NCBI GenBank assembly: GCA_026874595.1
Contig: CM049313.1
Span: 62,931,659 to 62,995,658, forward strand
Length of the DNA: 64,000 nt
From: Sipunculus nudus
Lineage: Eukaryota; Annelida; Sipuncula; Golfingiida; Sipunculidae
Direction: 5' to 3'
The position numbers and the translations under genes were made by a program. Under the pieces are notes generated by a model, which saw only the letters and a program-made list of their open reading frames with translations, had not been told where the DNA came from and did not search any database. The stretch's first letter is position 1. Every line of letters begins with the position of its first letter. Below are positions 1 to 13,317 of this stretch, one piece after another.

Positions 1-2846
1 TGTACTATTACCATGATCATTAATTGGCTTTTTGATTAACTGCTGACATTTCAGTAGTTTACACATTTGTTCAATTGAATCTATTTTTTGTATAATATAT
101 ATCATTATGTATATATGTATTTTTTATAAAATGTATACAGTTGAAATATAATTAATTAACAACATAAGACAGGGCAAACAAAGCCTGATCTCAAATTCTG
201 CTGAGGCAGGAAAATAATGAACAAATGTTTGTATTAAATCCTCATTTTTTATCACATCAATTTCTTTAAAATTTAAGTTAATATTTCTGTAATTTCCAAT
301 ATAACATATATATCTGAATATAAAAGTTGATTCATAATTCTCAATTGCATCATCATAAATCTCAATCTTGTCAGATAACACAACATTATGCATACAAATG
401 TTTATTTATTTTTTACCACAAAAATATATCTTTTAAATCTGCAAAACAATAAATATAAAAAAATAATACTTGATTAAGATTTCAAAATTTTTAATTGTGT
501 GTTTATTTATCCATAATGTGCTTCATATTTTATAATCATTTAAGCGTACTGATGGGTTCAATTATATTTGTTAAAATCATTTAAAAGAAAATTGATTTCT
601 TTAAAAATATTACATTACACAACATTGCATCTTCTGGATAACACCTTGATTTACTTTTTCAAGGAAAGTTTTTGCATATCAGAGTGGAAACAGCATTACA
701 ATTAAGGAGATACAATGAAAACAATAACAATTGCTGCATAACACTTGGTGGGTTGGGTTTGCGGGAGGGGGGTGATTGGGGTGGTGATATGAGAATAACT
801 GTACACCTGTCAGAGCAGGGGATCCCCCCCAGTGACTGTAACAAATCAGAAACCCTGGCATAGCTGACTTCCAGTGACCTGGAGTGGGACCCTGCATCTG
901 TAATCTGTAATCAAAGCAAATGACTACAATAGAGCCTCAAGAATAAAATCAATAACTAGCTTAATTTTCAAGCTTTTATTTTCAAATTTCAGATTTAAAC
1001 AAATTAAATATTTGCGTTTACATTAAAAAAATTAAATCAAAGGTACTTACAGGAAAAAATCGTGCCATTGTCAAACTTGGGCAAAATTTAAGGTACTGAT
1101 TTTATTTTTATGCTAATAACTTAAAAAATTTACAAAATTCAGATCTAATTTTGGGTAAACAATTGAATTTTAATTAAACATAGTTATATACTTGGGAAAA
1201 TAGACTCTAGTTTCAAAATTCTCATGTTAAGTGAGTAAATATTTTTCCTGATTATTTGCAAAGTCCATTATGTTTGGGCCCATAACTTAAAGAATTTATA
1301 CTTAACTGGCTTTATTTCTGGCATGTACATAGGAACTATACAGAGGCATATTTATGGTAAATATGAGGGAAAACAGATGAGTGGTTTTGATATTAGGCGG
1401 TCCTAAAGTGTGAAAATATTAAAACCTCATTTTTTATCACATCATTTTTTTTTTTAAATTTAAGTTAATATTTCTGTAATTTCCAATATAACATATATAT
1501 CTGAATATAAAAGTTGATTCATAATTCTCAATTGCATCATCATAAATCTCAATCTTGTCAGATAACACAACATTATGCATACAAATGTTTATTTATTTTT
1601 TACCACAAAAATATATCTTTTAAATCTGCAAAACAATAAATATAAAAAAATAATACTTGATTTAGATTTCAAAATTTTTAATTGTGTGTTTATTTATCCA
1701 TAATGTCCTTCATATTTTATAATCATTTAAGCGTACTGATGGGTTCAATTATATTTGTTAAAATCATTTAAAAGAAAATTGATTTCTTTAAAAATATTAC
1801 ATTACACAACATTGCATCTTCTGGATAACACCTTGATTTACTTTTTCAAGGAAAGTTTTTGCATATCAGAGTGGAAACAGCATTACAATTAAGGAGATAC
1901 AGTGAAAACAATAACAATTGCTGCATAACACTTGGTGGGTTGGGTTTGCGGGAGGGGGGTGATTGGGGTGGTGATATGAGAAAAACTGTACACCTGTCAG
2001 AGCAGGGGATCTCCCCCAGTGACTGTAACAAATCAGAAACCCTGGCATAGCTGACTTCCAGTGACCTGGAGTGGGACCCTGCATCTGTAATCTGTAATCA
2101 AAGCAAATGACTACAATAGAGCCTCAAGAATAAAATCAATAACTAGCTTAATTTTCAAGCTTTTATTTTCAAATTTCAGATTTAAACAAATTAAATATTT
2201 GCGTTTACATTAAAAAAAATTAAATCAAAGGTACTTACAGGAAAAAATCGTGCCATGGTCAAACTTGGGCAAAATTTAAGGTACTGATTTTATTTTTATG
2301 CTAATAACTTAAAAAATTTACAAAATTCATATCTAATTTTGGGTAAACAATTGAATTTTAATTAAACATAGTTATATACTTTGGAAAATAGACTCTAGTT
2401 TCAAAATTCTCATGTTAAGTGAGTAAATATTTTTCCTGATTATTTACAAAGTCCATTATGTTTGGGCCCATAACTTAAAGAATTTATACTTAACTGACTT
2501 AATTTCTGGCATGTACATAGGAACTATACAGAGGCATATTTATGGTAAATATGAGGGAAAACAGATGAGTGGTTTTGATATTAGGCGGTCCTAAAGTGTG
2601 AAAATAGGATTTTAATAAAAATTGAGGTTTTTCCTTAATTTCTCAAAGGAACGAAGTCGCAAAGACCCAGTTTTCGGCTTGGTAGGAGATTTTTGGGACA
2701 TCTAACATTATGCTTGATTTTGGATTCCTAGGTCTTACAGTTTCAAAACGTGCCACATCTACGGACGGACGGACGGACCGACGGACGGACGACGGACAAT
2801 GGACCACGACTATAGCTCAGATGACTTATAGTCAGCTGAGCTAAAA
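1..2846 (+). mobile_element. E1: pearl/HINE-like modular element (head outside window)
   Basis: The sequence closely matches E7 from 59729 onward, so the window opens roughly 230 bp inside an element whose head is off the left edge. It ends with a (GGAC)n microsatellite at 2761-2793 and the family tail at 2801-2846, which finishes CAGCTGAGCTAAAA. It holds the 3' module that begins near GCCATGGTCAAA and runs to the microsatellite. Unlike E7 it has an internal tandem duplication. The short open frames inside recur in both duplicates and in E7 as two overlapping opposite-strand frames with no recognisable domain, so I do not call genes. An (ACGG)-type microsatellite followed by a hairpin tail is known from bivalve pearl/CvA and Helentron-associated elements. 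Membership in that class is inferred. Confidence 0.75.
239..2612 (+). repeat. 1187-bp tandem duplication inside E1
   Basis: Positions 239-1425 are repeated at about 1426-2612 with a constant offset of 1187 bp. For example, the GGTGGGTTGGGTTTGCGGG tract at 747 recurs at 1934. The copies differ by scattered substitutions and by short indels in homopolymers. The third genomic copy, E7, has this segment only once, so the duplication is specific to E1. Confidence 0.9.
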
Positions 2847-5800
2847 AAGGAATATTCCAGATGAATTATATGCGTTTGTCTTGAGCTTTGCAGATTGTCA
2901 TAGAATAAGCAGGTTTAATAAAAAAGGTGAAAACTCTCCCAGATAAAAGGCAGGTAAATATCTTTCGGATCAAGTCTATGGCACAGAAACAGCTTAAGTC
3001 TTGGTTCGTTGCTTTGCCTCTAAGCAAAAAGTAATGTAAGGTTTTCGCTGAACATTTGTACAGGGTTAGGGTAATCAATAGCCCATTTAAGTTTGGATCA
3101 TGATCATTACTGTAGTTTCTCTTATAAACCATTACGACAAAGGACCATTCCTTTTTACACTCGGTGTGGAAGCCGGACATTCGTATCTGTTTGTTCCTCG
3201 ACTCGCAAGGCAACCCCGTATTAGTGAAGCATGACAGTGTTCATACATGAAACGTATAAACACGAACACATGACTGATATTAAAGCATATTCTGGCGGAG
3301 GTTTGTAGGCTCCGGTTTCATAATCTAGTTTGCTAGGAATAACAGACCGTAGTTTGTTAATAGAATCCCTATCATTAAGTTGTAATGGTAATATGTTTTC
3401 ATGTTTCATGGGTTCTTCTCTAAAGGGATCTTAAAAAATATGTATATACCCCCCCCCCCCTCCGGCAATGGTATATAAGTCTTCTTGAACAAACTTAGGC
3501 CTGAGTATATGCCGGCCTACTTTTCCAAGATGCGTTTTAACTGACTGGACCGTCTCATATTAGTGGTAATCAACATAAGCCATGACAAGCCTGATGATAT
3601 GACATCGACATGCTTCTTGCTTCTCCGTTACATGAATCCTAAACATCATTACATCCGTCCGTATACATCCATAATCTCGTCCATGTAGGGTGAAATCTAT
3701 ACTCGCTCCCAAACTTATAAAAACCCAATAATTGATCAAAATGTTAAAACAATTGATATCATGGAAATATACGTGCGAATGTATAGAAATCAATATACCT
3801 GAAACCCATAAAAATTTGTCAAACGGTGGCCACGTGGCTGGTCTTAGTCCCAAGTGCTGACACAACTGAAAAGCCCTCGCATTGAAAGCGGAATCGTGTG
3901 TTCTTTGGATTAAAATTCTTAACTTCCTTTCGAGAGAGTAAACTTCCCTTGGAGGCGTAATAATAGATATGGGGATCAATGGGGATAATAGTTGACCCGC
4001 GTATTGCACAAACACGCTCTTTGGACAGTACATGCGCTCTGACCATTGTCTTAATAGGCCAGTAAGCTAGAAATCCAAAAAATAAAGAATTCAAAAGGTG
4101 CTTCCTAAAAAAGCGTGATATGCGTGGGGGACCTTGAGCACAAAATAAACAGGGGCACCTTATAGGGAAATATTAAGAATATTAATTATGCAGTTTAATA
4201 GGAAATAATCCAGCAAAAGAAAACATACTTGTCCTAGAAGAGATCACCGACGATTCGTGTGCCGAATTTGGACTTCCAAATCAGAGTGGAAGTAGGTAAA
4301 CGATGGTCTCTCATTAATTATTTACCTTATTATGATTTTTGTATGGTATCAAATTCAGGTTGTTAATTATGTTTACCGTGTGGCTCTCATCTATATATAA
4401 TGCATTATTTGAACAACAGAAAAAAAACATGCATCAAAAAGTGTAGTTTTGTAACTTAATTGTAATTTTAAAGTTAAAGGTAGTAAACGCACATATAAAA
4501 GAACTGAAATGGATTAAACATTACGTCACTGGATTTGTCGAAGGTAACGGCGTCTATTTTGAGTGAAGCTTCTGATAATGAATTCCTTAATATAGGTTTT
4601 TGGTAGATATTTTTGCATCAGTTCAGTTCGAACTGGAGCCAGTTGGAATTGAAAAGATAACAAAGATAGTTTCACCTGAGGTAATAAGTACTTAAACTCA
4701 AGAATATTAGAGGTGAAAATAGTCGCTGATTGATATATGCCGTTTGCAGATTAATTTTGTGGTAAATGCAGCATTCAAACAGCAAACCTGGCCATCCAGC
4801 TCGAGTACAGTGGCTGGGTAGTCAGAGGTGCTTTTAATGACCCTATAATCAAGAAACCTGAAGGTTTTGTATAGTCTCTCTGGGTATTCCAAGGTAAATG
4901 TCCATAATAAGGCATAAAGTGCAAATTATACTTCCATGGATACTTTAACAGTTTTTTGGCCATCCGCCATGAGGTAACAAAAACAATCACAGAGGTTGGA
5001 GACTTCAATTTCAGCATATAAACATAATAGAAAAGAGAAACTGTAAAAAAAAAACATGAGGGAAATGTGTAAATATATAATCCCTTTACTGTTTAGATTT
5101 ATTTTAGAAAGTTTCAAAGTCTGACACTCTTTTCATATACATTACAGACAATATCTAGCTAAGCGTTGGTTCTTTCTTTACAAAATTTAAACAATTACAA
5201 CAAAAACAGTTTTTCTTTAGGTCAATGGAAACTTTAGAACTGAAAATAAATATACATTATTATATAAGATATGTATCTATATTAACATATCAGAAACTAT
5301 CTTGCTAAGCTTTTTTGCACCAATTTCAACAATTTTCTTTCTTTCTGTGAATTTCCCTTTACTTTAAATAGATAGTATCTATCTTTTTTACTTGCTGACT
5401 GTTATCACACAAACATAAAAGCCATGAACAAAAACCTCTCGTGAACCTAAAATCACATAATCCTCGCATTCTTCAAACGAATTGGCCCCTTTTTACAAAA
5501 AATAAATGATCGTTGCAGTTTACTATGGGATTAACACATCCACGCATAGAGAAGCATGCAAGTATTTATTTACTTACCACGCCATATTTGACAATCGAAC
5601 ATAAAAAAAAGTGAGTTTACAAACAACACCTGCCAGTAGTTGACTAGCATAAGTGGTAGGAGAATAAAAGGTAGGGGGTAAAACCCCATAAAACACTAGA
5701 GCTCATTCCGGGGTAATTTGTGTATAGATCACACCCAAAATGTAATCTGTTTTTCCTTGTTTCATTGTCGAGCTATCCTGTAATTTCATCAAAATCCATT

Positions 5801-6250
5801 TAATAACGTTTTCAGTAATGTTGCTACCAGACAAACCAACGCCACCATAAACATAAACCCCGGCGCTTGACGGAGGTAAATATGTTATATTTATGCGACT
5901 GAAGGGTGAAGTGTTTCATGTATAATGTCAATTTCTTGTTTGAATTGTGTTTGTGGTTCAATAAAAAGGGGATACCAGGATTCAACTTGAGTAATAGCTT
6001 TGGGACACATTTCCTTATTTATCAACTTGATCTTTTTTATTGCACGTACAACTGAGCTTTTGACAAGTGCGTGTGCGTAAGTTTCATGATGATAGTTATC
6101 AAAGTAATTTTAAACCCCCATTTTTTTAAATTAATTGATTTTACACAATTTCTGTTAAGCGTTTGAAATTTAATGTGTTACCATGAGGTCTATTCTATGC
6201 ATTCGTAAGTGCTGTTGGATCCCCTACAATGGTTCAGACCCAGGGTTAAT
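2847..6250. other. Intergenic stretch, no gene recognised
   Basis: About 3.4 kb of AT-rich sequence. A C-run lies at 3451-3461. Two overlapping minus-strand frames at 3560-4094 are open for 91-157 codons, but no family is recognisable and no convincing splice structure surrounds them. No SERINC-like, LINE or shared-repeat signal was found. Confidence 0.5.
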
Positions 6251-6360
6251 GAATCTTAAGGAGTGGGACGGATCCAGGATTTAGGAAAGGGGGGGTGGGT
6301 CCAACAGAGATGTCTGAAACCCTTAAAAAGGGTGACCCCCCCCCCCGATCCGCTTCTGTA
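6250..6360. repeat. G-run/C-run inverted repeat fragment
   Basis: A segment starting GGATCCAGGATTTAGGAAAG with a G-run is closed by a C-run and the inverted GATCCGC. A related fragment (GGATCCAGACTTTAGG and a long C-run) lies at 18456-18510. It looks like a small dispersed repeat; the family is not identified. Confidence 0.45.
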
Positions 6361-6721
6361 GGAATATTGGTAAATGCTACTACATGATGTCTCATGTGTC
6401 AGAATGTAAAGTGGTCCTCTTATTCAAGAGCATCCAATAAACGTTGCGACCCGACCAAAATCAACAGGTCAAAGACTTGTTGAGTGTAGCGTCGACACAA
6501 GTAAATAGGTGAAAGGACGCGGTTCAACCAGAATCGGCACCAGTCGGCGTCAGCTTTTGGTTTATGGCAGTGACAGAAAATAATCGTATCCAGTCGAGTC
6601 GCGTCTTGACTGGTACCCCGCTGTATTGTGGCCTTCAGCCGATCATAGATCCATGACTGGGTAGAGAACCATAATAGGGCGGGGTTCCAGTCTAAGTCGC
6701 GTCATAAAAGGAGCTTATAAC

Positions 6722-7330
6722 TATGAAACCGACTTACCTGAGGATAACGTAAAAAATTTCAGCACAGTCAAAGTTAAATCCAGATGGCAAAATCATTTAG
6801 TAGGTGATTACATTAGTGCGTTCAAACCAGACATTATTTCAGATTTAGAGTTTGAGCTAGAAAAGATTGATCCCTCAGCCATGACCCAAGAAACAATTGA
6901 CAAGCTAGCTAGAGACTTATGTAAAATACTGATACAACCAGCTGAACAAGTAGGGATAACAAAATCACTGTATTTAGGCACAAAGAAGGCAAACAAATGT
7001 ATGACAAGAAAACACGAACACAAGCCTTGGTTTAACAAAGATTGTGATACTAAAAGAAGTGACTACTTTAAAGCAAAAAACAACTGGGAAAAGGCAAAAA
7101 CACCTGAGACAAGGCTACTGTACAAACAAAAATGCAAAGAATATAAAACATTTATCAAACGAGTACAAACAAATTACTACTCAGCAGTCCACATAAACCT
7201 GAGAAACCTAAAAAGCACCAACCCCAAAGAGTACTGGAAAACTATTGATAGTGCTTGTTCCACACAAAATAAATCTGGAAATATTAACATGGAAACCTTT
7301 GTAAATCACTTTAAAAAACCTCGGCAATAA
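6722..7330 (+). pseudogene. LINE ORF2 fragment, region between endonuclease and RT
   Basis: Open in one frame from before 6722 to the stop at 7328-7330. It includes the motif PWFNKDC (about 7022-7042), typical of the segment that links endonuclease and RT in invertebrate LINE ORF2 proteins, and is then rich in Lys and Tyr. The frame is lost just before the RT domain. The initiator is unknown because the 5' end is truncated. Confidence 0.8.
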
Positions 7331-7433
7331 AAAATGCACAAATGAAAACACAAGTAGCGAAACTTATAACCCAGAGAGTGCAGGTCACACCATTAATTAA
7401 TTCATAAATGGCAGTTTCACTGTTGAGGATGTA

Positions 7434-8749
7434 GTGCCAATAATCAGAAAGCTCAAGAACAATAAAGCAAGTGGTGTAGATAATATCCTAAATGAATTTA
7501 TTAAAAACTGCCCCCAAAAAGTTGTACATATTATTGTAAAGATGTTTAATATTGTCTTAGAAACTGGATTAGTCCCTGATGACTGGTGTACCGGAATTAT
7601 TCAACCAATATATAAAAAGAAAGGTGATACTGATAATCCCGATAATTATATTAATAACTTTATTAAGCTGCCTTGGCAAGCTGTTCACAGCAACACTGAA
7701 TGTCAGGCTGGCCAACCACATAGATGCCTGTGGAATAATGGGCGATGAGCAAGCAAGGTTTGGAGAGGGTTATTCTACCCTTGACCACATTTTTGTCTTA
7801 CATTCACTGCTTGAGCTTTATATGCATAACAAACGAAGAGTATTTTGTGCTTTTATTGACTACAAGAAAGCTTTTGACCTAATCGATAGATCTTCTCTGT
7901 GGTATAAGCTGATAAATAATGGTATCAACGGCAAAGTCTTAACAGTAATATACAACATGTGCAAAAATGCCAAATCTTGCATAAAAAATGGAAGACTTCT
8001 ATCTGACTCCTTTACTTGTAATGTTGGAGTGCGTCAGGGTGAAAACCTGTCTCAACTTTTATTTGCCATATATTTAAATGATTTTGAATTTTTTATAAGC
8101 CGCAGCTATAATGGTTTAGGCCTGTTGGCCCATACTTTAAGAAGCAACCTCAGTGATGATACACTGAATTTTTCCTAAGATTATATGCTCTCCTCTATGC
8201 GGATGATACTATTGTTATGGCAGAATCACCTGAAGATTTGCAGACTGCCCTAGATGCTGTCCATGATTATTGTGGCAAATGGAATCTAAGCGTCAACACA
8301 GAAAAGACAAAAGTGGTTATTTTTGCCAAAGGAAAAGTCAGGTCATTTCCATCCTTCTTTTTTGGTAACGAGATGCTAGAGGTGGTGGACGAATATGTAT
8401 ACCTGGGCACAATGTTTAATTATAATGGTTTATTTTTATGAACAAGCAAGTTAACAAAGCTAAACCACCCATGTTCAGCCTTATAACAAAAGCAAGCAAA
8501 CTCAAACTGCCCATAGATCTACAATGTGAACTATTTGATTCACTGGTCATTCCAATATTACTTTGTGGCTCGGAAATTTGGGGCTTCCAGAACCTAAATC
8601 AGATTGCAATTTTTGAGAAAAAATTCTTTAAGAAACTGCTCAGAATGAACAAAAATACAACAAACTGCATGGTATATGGGGAAATGGGCAGAACTCCTAT
8701 AACTAGTGTAGTTGAAAGAAGAATGATAATTTCTGGATCAGGTTATTAG
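7434..8749 (+). pseudogene. LINE reverse transcriptase domain, frameshifted
   Basis: RT hallmarks appear in successive frames: KNNKASGVDNI and a PIYKKKGD stretch (7434-7650), a frame change near 7650, FIDYKKAFD (7852-7878) carrying the first catalytic Asp, a GVRQGE motif (about 8025-8042), a stop at 8176-8178, and then YADDT (8196-8210), the catalytic YxDD box, in another frame. A further stop at 8439-8441 separates the thumb-like part, which continues to 8749. At least three disruptions show neutral decay. Confidence 0.9.
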
Positions 8750-8945
8750 AAGGCAGGCAAAGCAAACTCTCTAGTATTATGTTTAAACTCCAGAAAAGTA
8801 TGTTTGACAAAACCACCTTCAAACCAAAGTGGGCTTCCAAGATTAAAGATATACTGGACAAATGTGGTTACTCTAATATGTGGGATGAGGGACATAATGT
8901 CAACAAAAATGGCTGAAAAAGAGCATTGAACTTAGGCTACATGAT

Positions 8946-9362
8946 ATGAGTCAGCAAAATTTGCAAAATGAAATAGCAGAACTCAAATCCTGTTGCAGTT
9001 ACAGGATTTTCAAAAAGAATCTTGGGTTTGAAAAATATCTGAACATATTAAATTTGGCGGACAGAATAGCCCTCACTAAATTTCGCTGTGCAAATCATAA
9101 ACTGCCAGCATCCAACAGCAACCCTGACCATTTAACTGGCTCTAAGGCATGTACCCTATGCAACATGAATGAGCAGGGTGATGAATTCCACTACCTTTTT
9201 ATATGCCCTGAATTTAGACAAGAAAGACTCAACTATATAAACCAGTACTATAGAAACAGACCAAACACACTAAGAATGCATGAATTATTCAGTGTCACAG
9301 ACCAACTTCAGCTGTCAAACCTAGCCAAGTTTGCTAAAAAGATTATATCCAGATTTAGTTAA
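8946..9362 (+). pseudogene. LINE ORF2 C-terminal zinc-knuckle fragment
   Basis: Open for 138 codons after a broken stretch at 8750-8945. It contains a Cys-x2-Cys ... His-x4-Cys arrangement (CTLCN ... FHYLFICPEF, about 9149-9214), as found at the C-terminus of several invertebrate LINE ORF2 proteins. The stop at 9360-9362 is probably the ancestral ORF2 end, because only AT-rich 3' UTR follows. Confidence 0.75.
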
Positions 9363-9366
9363 AGTA

Positions 9367-9580
9367 TACTCTGTACAGAATATTGACAATGTCCATATAT
9401 GATCATCTTTATACTTGTTCAACCAGGTTTATTCTCATATGTATGAAATGCTCATTCATTTATTGTTAGAATACTATGTACAAAATATTTACAATGTCTA
9501 TATATGGTCACCCTTATATTTGCTCAACCAGGTTTCTCCTCATATGTATGAAATACTCATTCATTTCTTGTAAAGTATGG
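9367..9580 (+). repeat. Tandem duplication of about 110 bp in LINE 3' UTR
   Basis: A block containing CAACCAGGTTT then CTCATATGTATGAAAT and GCTCATTCATTT occurs twice in a row, offset about 110 bp, with moderate divergence. It lies immediately after the ORF2 stop. Confidence 0.75.
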
Positions 9581-10644
9581 AGCAAGCTTGTTATTCTTAA
9601 GCAGCATCAACAACACAACTGCAATACCTGTCGTGTTTATTGATCTCATAATGATACTGTGATACTAGATCTTGTAAGAAATCTTGATTGTACCCAGATT
9701 GTATTTGCATGTTTGTTTTGCAACTAGTCAGAGTCTATCTGATTGTTAACCCAACAGATTGAATTTATGTGCATATATATTTATATTCTTAGGTATTAAA
9801 AATGCATTGTCTATTCTAAGAATCATGCCTATATCATAGAAATAATTTTGCACAAGTCAATGCATGTAAACTAGCGGCTGTATATTTTTCTATGCACTTA
9901 ATTATCTCCATATATAGTATTTATGTGATATATGTATTATTTTCTCTATCATTATACAATTTTGTACTTGCAGTGACATGACATACAAAAGCTTTCCTAT
10001 TTATACCCTTATAGAGTAAATCAAAACACATGCGTGTATGTATATATATACATATATATGTTTATATGTTTATTTCTAATTTATGTAACAAAATGTGCTT
10101 GACCTGCATATATAAGGCATCTCTACCTCTAACGTATAAGTGATGGATCTCATTATACATTAAATGTACAAAAAACTTAGAAGTAAATCATAGACAAGGT
10201 GCCTTATAATATACACTATTATCACTTTAGGAAACTTTCTTAGGCCAAATTATATAGTCAGCAACTTATATTTTATACCAAAACATACAAGCTTAAATGC
10301 ATAATCACTTTAAGTAAATGTTACTGCACTTAATACCTGTGATATGACTCTATAGTATATGTAGTACTGTTTGTACATACACCTTTATACAAACTTGAAT
10401 GTTTACAAGCAAGTTAGTGATAGTTCACTTGCACTAGAAGATGTAGATTGTATGTACACTTATATACACTAACACACCCAATGTATGTTTACAAACAAAT
10501 AAGAGCTGTGTACATTGTGTAAGCATTACCTGTGATACAGTAGTATATGTAGTTACATGTAGTCACAGTAAATCCTGTATATACACTGTAATATAGTTTT
10601 GCATGACTCTGTATACCTCGAAAGGGGTCACTTGAGTTGAATAA

Positions 10645-10693
<49 letters not shown>
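10645..10693 (+). repeat. (ATT)n microsatellite tail of the LINE
   Basis: About 16 ATT units with one interruption (AGT) near the end. It marks the 3' terminus of the LINE insertion. Confidence 0.9.
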
Positions 10694-11874
10694 CAGTCAG
10701 CAACCAATCATAGCTACGTTTCGGACCACATAAGTACCACGGTCATGTGATCGTCAAGGCCAAAATAACAGTGTGCAGTTAAAGATAATTTTATATTTTA
10801 TATGCACCGTTAATGCATTAAATAAGAAAAGATTTGTGATCTAGAAAATGTTATATATATCACAGGATATCAAATATTAATGCACAGACTTAAACTATAT
10901 AAAACTTAATTTGTTCAGCAATGGGATGGGGAAAATTTTATCGGCGAGATTTAAATATATACATGTTCACGGACATATAAAATTACATATGTATTAATAA
11001 TTTTGCTTTCATAACACAAGCTTGTCTCCGTGTATGCCGGGCTTTTTTATTCCTTAAAATTGTAAGTGTTCCAGGATTTTAATGTTAAATTTACACTAAA
11101 CTTTAACTTTTAGGTATATGACCAAGTGGGGAACTCGGAAGAGCGCACAAAGTTCTTTTTTATTAATCCCCGCAGATTTCATTATATCGCTTCCTGGTGT
11201 GGGACAACTGACCTGAACCGGAAGTTGTTTCTAGTAAACCGATTTACCCTTTTTGTAGAAGATTGATTTGCAAGGATTAACTGCCTTTTTTTAATTAAAG
11301 ACACTAATCCAATGACACATGCTTCCTACACAAATAGCAGATGAGACGCCAGGCTACACGACAGGGGTAAAGCATTTTTAAAATCCATTTAATCCTTGTG
11401 CACCGACTGATCATTGAGCCCACGGATTGGTAATAATGTAACTGTATAGATTTCTCGCTGTCCACCTATTTTACTAAATCTATTTTAGTCAATGCACTTT
11501 TATTCCCCCTTTCCTTGTTCCAGCAACATATCAGAAAAGCGATTACATGGAAACAAGCGATATTCTCCTTTAATAAAGATTTTCCTTGACGACATCTAAA
11601 TGAAGTTATTATCCAAACAGATGACGAAAAATAACCAGTAAATGATTCGTTCGTTCTACTTATGATGAATTTAAAAAGAAAAAAACTGTACCTTACAACA
11701 AACCTTATATATAAAAAATGTTTGATTTCATTTATTTATTTTATGGTTTAAGTTTCTTAAATCTAAAGCCTAATCAACTGAATATCTCAAATTTTACAAA
11801 CGACAGGTCCTCAGACATTGACCTTCACATGTGTACACCTGATAATTGACAGACACATGTTAATGTTGAGTTCT
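10694..11874. other. Intergenic stretch, nothing recognised
   Basis: AT-rich single-copy-looking sequence with no long open frame, no tRNA boxes and no motif shared with the other repeats in the window. Confidence 0.45.
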
Positions 11875-12379
11875 TTAAAGGGACATAATCAGGAGTTAAA
11901 GTATTGCTATTCTTATACACTATCAGTTCAGTTTTGTTTTATTCAAATTTCCCACAAAAAAACCGTCCCAGTACATGGTCTCATTTCCTCGCATACGGAT
12001 GTTTATCACCATTTTATGGCTCTGCGTGTTGGTAAACACAGTCTGTTTACCATAACAAGGCCGCGTGACCGGAGGTCGGATTAAGAGGGGCAACACGTCG
12101 TGTTTCAGCTAGCAGAAAGATGAATTTCATTTTTGGGCCAAGTCAAACTGGGCATCTCCTGATTGACACGTGTTTTGGCTCAGCGATGCACACTGCCCCA
12201 AGCGTTGTGTTTATGTTGACACCTCTCATCGCGCCCGGTCCACTGTTTTTAACAGTTGTGTACAAGAGAAAGCAAGCGGTTTCAGGGCAATATTTTGGCA
12301 GGTACATATTTATTTTAAAGGGAAGAAGCTTTTTTTCGTGTTGACTCAACATGCTTTATAGGTGATTGGGCCCCTTTAA
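11875..12379 (+). mobile_element. TTAA-flanked MITE, copy 1
   Basis: Begins TTAAAGGGACATAATCAGG and ends with the inverted form GATTGGGCCCCTTTAA, giving imperfect terminal inverted repeats bounded by TTAA. A second copy lies inverted at 46235-46749, sharing internal blocks such as GGCATCTCCTGATTGA and the AACCATGTCCC-like region. TTAA target duplication is typical of piggyBac-type MITEs; that assignment is inferred. Open frames inside are incidental. Confidence 0.75.
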
Positions 12380-13266
12380 AAATATACATTTTTAACGATA
12401 GATACCAGATTCTTTTATAATATTTAACCAAGCATCTTTTATTCTTAATCTGCATAAGTAAATGTTTGCAGGCGTTTGTTCTTGCATGCTTGTCTTGTAT
12501 AAGTAACAGGTCAATGTGGTTGGGAAAAGGGTCAAGAAGTCCTGAATTTTATATTTTTCAAGAACTACATGATTTTGTCAGGGTCATAAACAATAAAAAC
12601 CGTAATGTTTATTCCTTGATGGTGTTCAAAACATAAAATGAAAAACATGTTTTGTAAACGTAATCTTTAAGACACGCTGCTGCATGTCTTGTTTTCCTGT
12701 TGTATTGTCTGATAAAAACGCCTGCAGCATCTTTGATTGATTGACTATAAATCCAAGACTGAATCACCTGTGGATTATTTTCAATCCAAGGCTGCATGGC
12801 CTTAATGCAACTTTGTTTCAATATAGTGCTAAATCATCGCTTTATAAAAATCATGTTTTTGCACCCACGTATTGTCAGCATGATCGCCATCGATATCACC
12901 ATGGTAACGGGTAAACAATCCAAACGTCTGTGATTTGTTTGTTAGTGTCAATGACATTTTTTTCTCTCAATTAAAAAAACTCGTTTAAGTTAATGACCCT
13001 CTCAGGAAATTGTGTGTCGCCAGGCGAAATTATTTTTTTCCGCTGATTTGATACTGTGATGACGCAGTTGTGACGGCAGAGCAGCGGGTATGCATGTATT
13101 CTTACGCCGAAAACGGCCCGTTCAAGCCTCGGGGCGAAGAATAGAGCTTACAGGAAAATAGACGCTCGATTTACTTTTGCCTATTTGCGGGTCTATGTAT
13201 GTTCACTAGCAAAGTCTATAGGTATAATATTTTTTTTATCCAGTAAGTAAACCACATTCTAAAAGT

Positions 13267-13317
<51 letters not shown>

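Larger units (their letters stand above)
6700..10693 (+). mobile_element. 5'-truncated, decayed non-LTR retrotransposon (LINE)
   Basis: Contains, in order, the linker region upstream of reverse transcriptase, the RT domain, a C-terminal thumb-like region and a zinc-knuckle-like C-terminus, followed by roughly 1.28 kb of 3' UTR and an (ATT)n tail. The apurinic endonuclease that should precede the RT is absent, consistent with 5' truncation at integration. Several frameshifts and stops break the frame, so this copy is inactive. A short-tandem-repeat 3' tail fits CR1/L2/RTE-type LINEs better than poly(A)-tailed L1. The clade is not assigned. Confidence 0.88.

Noticed and set aside
659-2084. Repeated short open frames on both strands in E1, recurring in E7
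   Set aside because: They are the same repeat sequence in overlapping frames; no domain, and they change frame freely between copies.
3560-4094. Minus-strand frames of 91 and 157 codons, one containing RFRFQCEG reminiscent of a Rel-homology domain
   Set aside because: The resemblance is eight residues; the rest of the Rel DNA-binding signature and any splice structure are missing, and a stop follows shortly. Treated as chance.
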